From contig JBGOUV010000402.1 in assembly GCA_041477815.1 (NCBI GenBank), forward strand, positions 1-6,127: a DNA stretch of 6,127 nt, written 5' to 3'. This document shows, in pieces, positions 5,417-6,127 of the stretch. The notes under the pieces were generated by a model. That model was not told the DNA's origin and made no database searches. It saw only the letters and a program-made list of their open reading frames with translations. Source of the DNA: JBGOUV01 sp041477815. GTDB lineage: Bacteria > Acidobacteriota > Terriglobia > Bryobacterales > JACQDG01. The stretch's first letter is position 1; each line of letters begins with the position of its first letter. The translations under genes were made by a program, and so were the position numbers.

Positions 5417-6127
5417 CGGGCTGCGGTGCTTCACCTGCCGCGCCGAGTTTCCGCACGGCCTGTATCCGGCGGGATGTCCGGCCTGCGGCGAGGCGCTGGA
5501 GGTGGTCTATGAGTATGGCCCCGAGATAGAAGGCGCGGGAGAAGGGCTGTGGCGCTACGCCCCGGTGCTGCCGGTCGAGGAGGAACGATTCCGGGTCACG
5601 CTGGGGGAAGGAAGCACGCCCCTGATTCGTCTGGGGGATTTGTACCTCAAGAACGAGACCGCCAATCCCACGTGGTCGTTCAAGGACCGCTTTCACGCGG
5701 TAAGCGTGTCGGCGGCGCGGATGCTGGGCTACAGCAAGGTGGTGGCCTCGACCACGGGTAACCACGGCGTATCGACGGCGGCCTACGCGGCGGCGGCGGG
5801 GATGAAGTGCGTGGTGTTCTGCCATCGCGAAGCGCCTCTCGTGCAGCGGAGGATGATCGGCATGTACGGGGCGCTGCCCGTAGTCTTCGAGCCCCGGCAG
5901 GCCATGCTGGAGACGCTGGTGCGCGACCACCACTACTGGCCCTCGACGACTATGTCGCCGCTGCCGGTGGCCAACGCCTACGGCGTCGAGGGCTACAAGA
6001 CCATTGCCTACGAGATCTGGCGGCAGTTGGGGCGCGTGCCCGACCACATGGTCTGTCCCATCGCCGCCGGCGATGCGCTCTACGGGCCATGGAAAGGGTT
6101 TTGCGAGCTGCGGCAGCTAGGTCTGAC
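5406..6127 (+). CDS. Threonine-synthase-like PLP enzyme, N-terminal 240 residues
   Basis: An open frame from GTG 5406-5408 to the right edge gives 240 codons of a fold-type II PLP enzyme closest to threonine synthase (thrC), which makes threonine from O-phosphohomoserine. An N-terminal zinc-ribbon-like knuckle CFTC...CPAC (Cys8, 11, 24, 27) precedes the catalytic domain, as in several archaeal and bacterial threonine synthases. LGEGSTPLIRL (66-76) is the family entry motif. PTWSFKDR (88-95) supplies the PLP-binding Lys93. STTGNHGVSTAAYAA (115-129) is the substrate/phosphate loop, and AYGVEGYKTIAYEI matches threonine synthase. The stretch after it, VCPIAAGDALYGPWKGF, matches the cofactor-phosphate region. 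'TTGNHG' is not the commonest 'SSGN.G' form, so a related lyase or synthase acting on another amino acid is possible. The start is fixed by GGAGGA upstream and overlaps the permease end by 11 bases. The C-terminus is outside the window. Confidence 0.85.
   Translation, partial: MARSGLRCFTCRAEFPHGLYPAGCPACGEALEVVYEYGPEIEGAGEGLWRYAPVLPVEEERFRVTLGEGSTPLIRLGDLYLKNETANPTWSFKDRFHAVSVSAARMLGYSKVVASTTGNHGVSTAAYAAAAGMKCVVFCHREAPLVQRRMIGMYGALPVVFEPRQAMLETLVRDHHYWPSTTMSPLPVANAYGVEGYKTIAYEIWRQLGRVPDHMVCPIAAGDALYGPWKGFCELRQLGL

Noticed and set aside
5316..6047. Minus-strand 243-codon frame opposite the PLP enzyme
   Set aside because: It is antisense to conserved PLP-enzyme motifs and is Arg/His/Pro-rich without domain features.

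Overview
The window is GC-rich bacterial chromosomal DNA packed with genes and almost without non-coding space. It has bacterial -10-like boxes, ATGA-type stop/start overlaps and long spurious antisense reading frames typical of high-GC genomes. No rRNA, tRNA, CRISPR array, insertion sequence or phage gene was seen. The mix of genes (HicA/HicB module, SEFIR-domain protein, mitochondrial-like type II NADH dehydrogenase, family I CoA-transferase) would suit a soil or environmental heterotroph such as an Acidobacteriota member. That lineage guess is weak and rests on general resemblance only.

Layout. Two gene blocks diverge from a point near 3633-3662. Leftward (minus strand), in transcription order: a type II NADH dehydrogenase, a family I acyl/acetate CoA-transferase, a HicB-like antitoxin, a HicA-like toxin, and the first 76 residues of a SEFIR-domain protein that runs off the left edge. 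Rightward (plus strand): a MaoC-like hot-dog hydratase, a 12-helix APC-family amino acid permease, and the first 240 residues of a threonine-synthase-like PLP enzyme that runs off the right edge. The three plus-strand genes overlap or abut and are probably one operon.

How the genes may work together. The central part (dehydrogenase, CoA-transferase, MaoC hydratase, permease, PLP enzyme) reads as a small metabolic neighbourhood: amino acid import and conversion, acyl-CoA handling, and passage of NADH electrons to quinone. No single pathway is proved by the sequence. The left part is different in character. A HicB-HicA pair with its own -10-like box is followed after 26 bases by a SEFIR gene. 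SEFIR is a TIR-like signalling domain often found in bacterial multidomain proteins of suspected immune function. The short gap holds a perfect 7-base inverted repeat overlapping a second -10-like box, and a 9-base sequence there also occurs ahead of hicB. This toxin-antitoxin/SEFIR arrangement is the best candidate for an unusual system, but the effector part of the SEFIR protein lies outside the window.

A second oddity is the start of the NADH dehydrogenase. No ATG, GTG or TTG lies in frame where the protein must begin. A CTG placed 6 bases after a perfect TATAAT is the most plausible start and would imply a leaderless mRNA.
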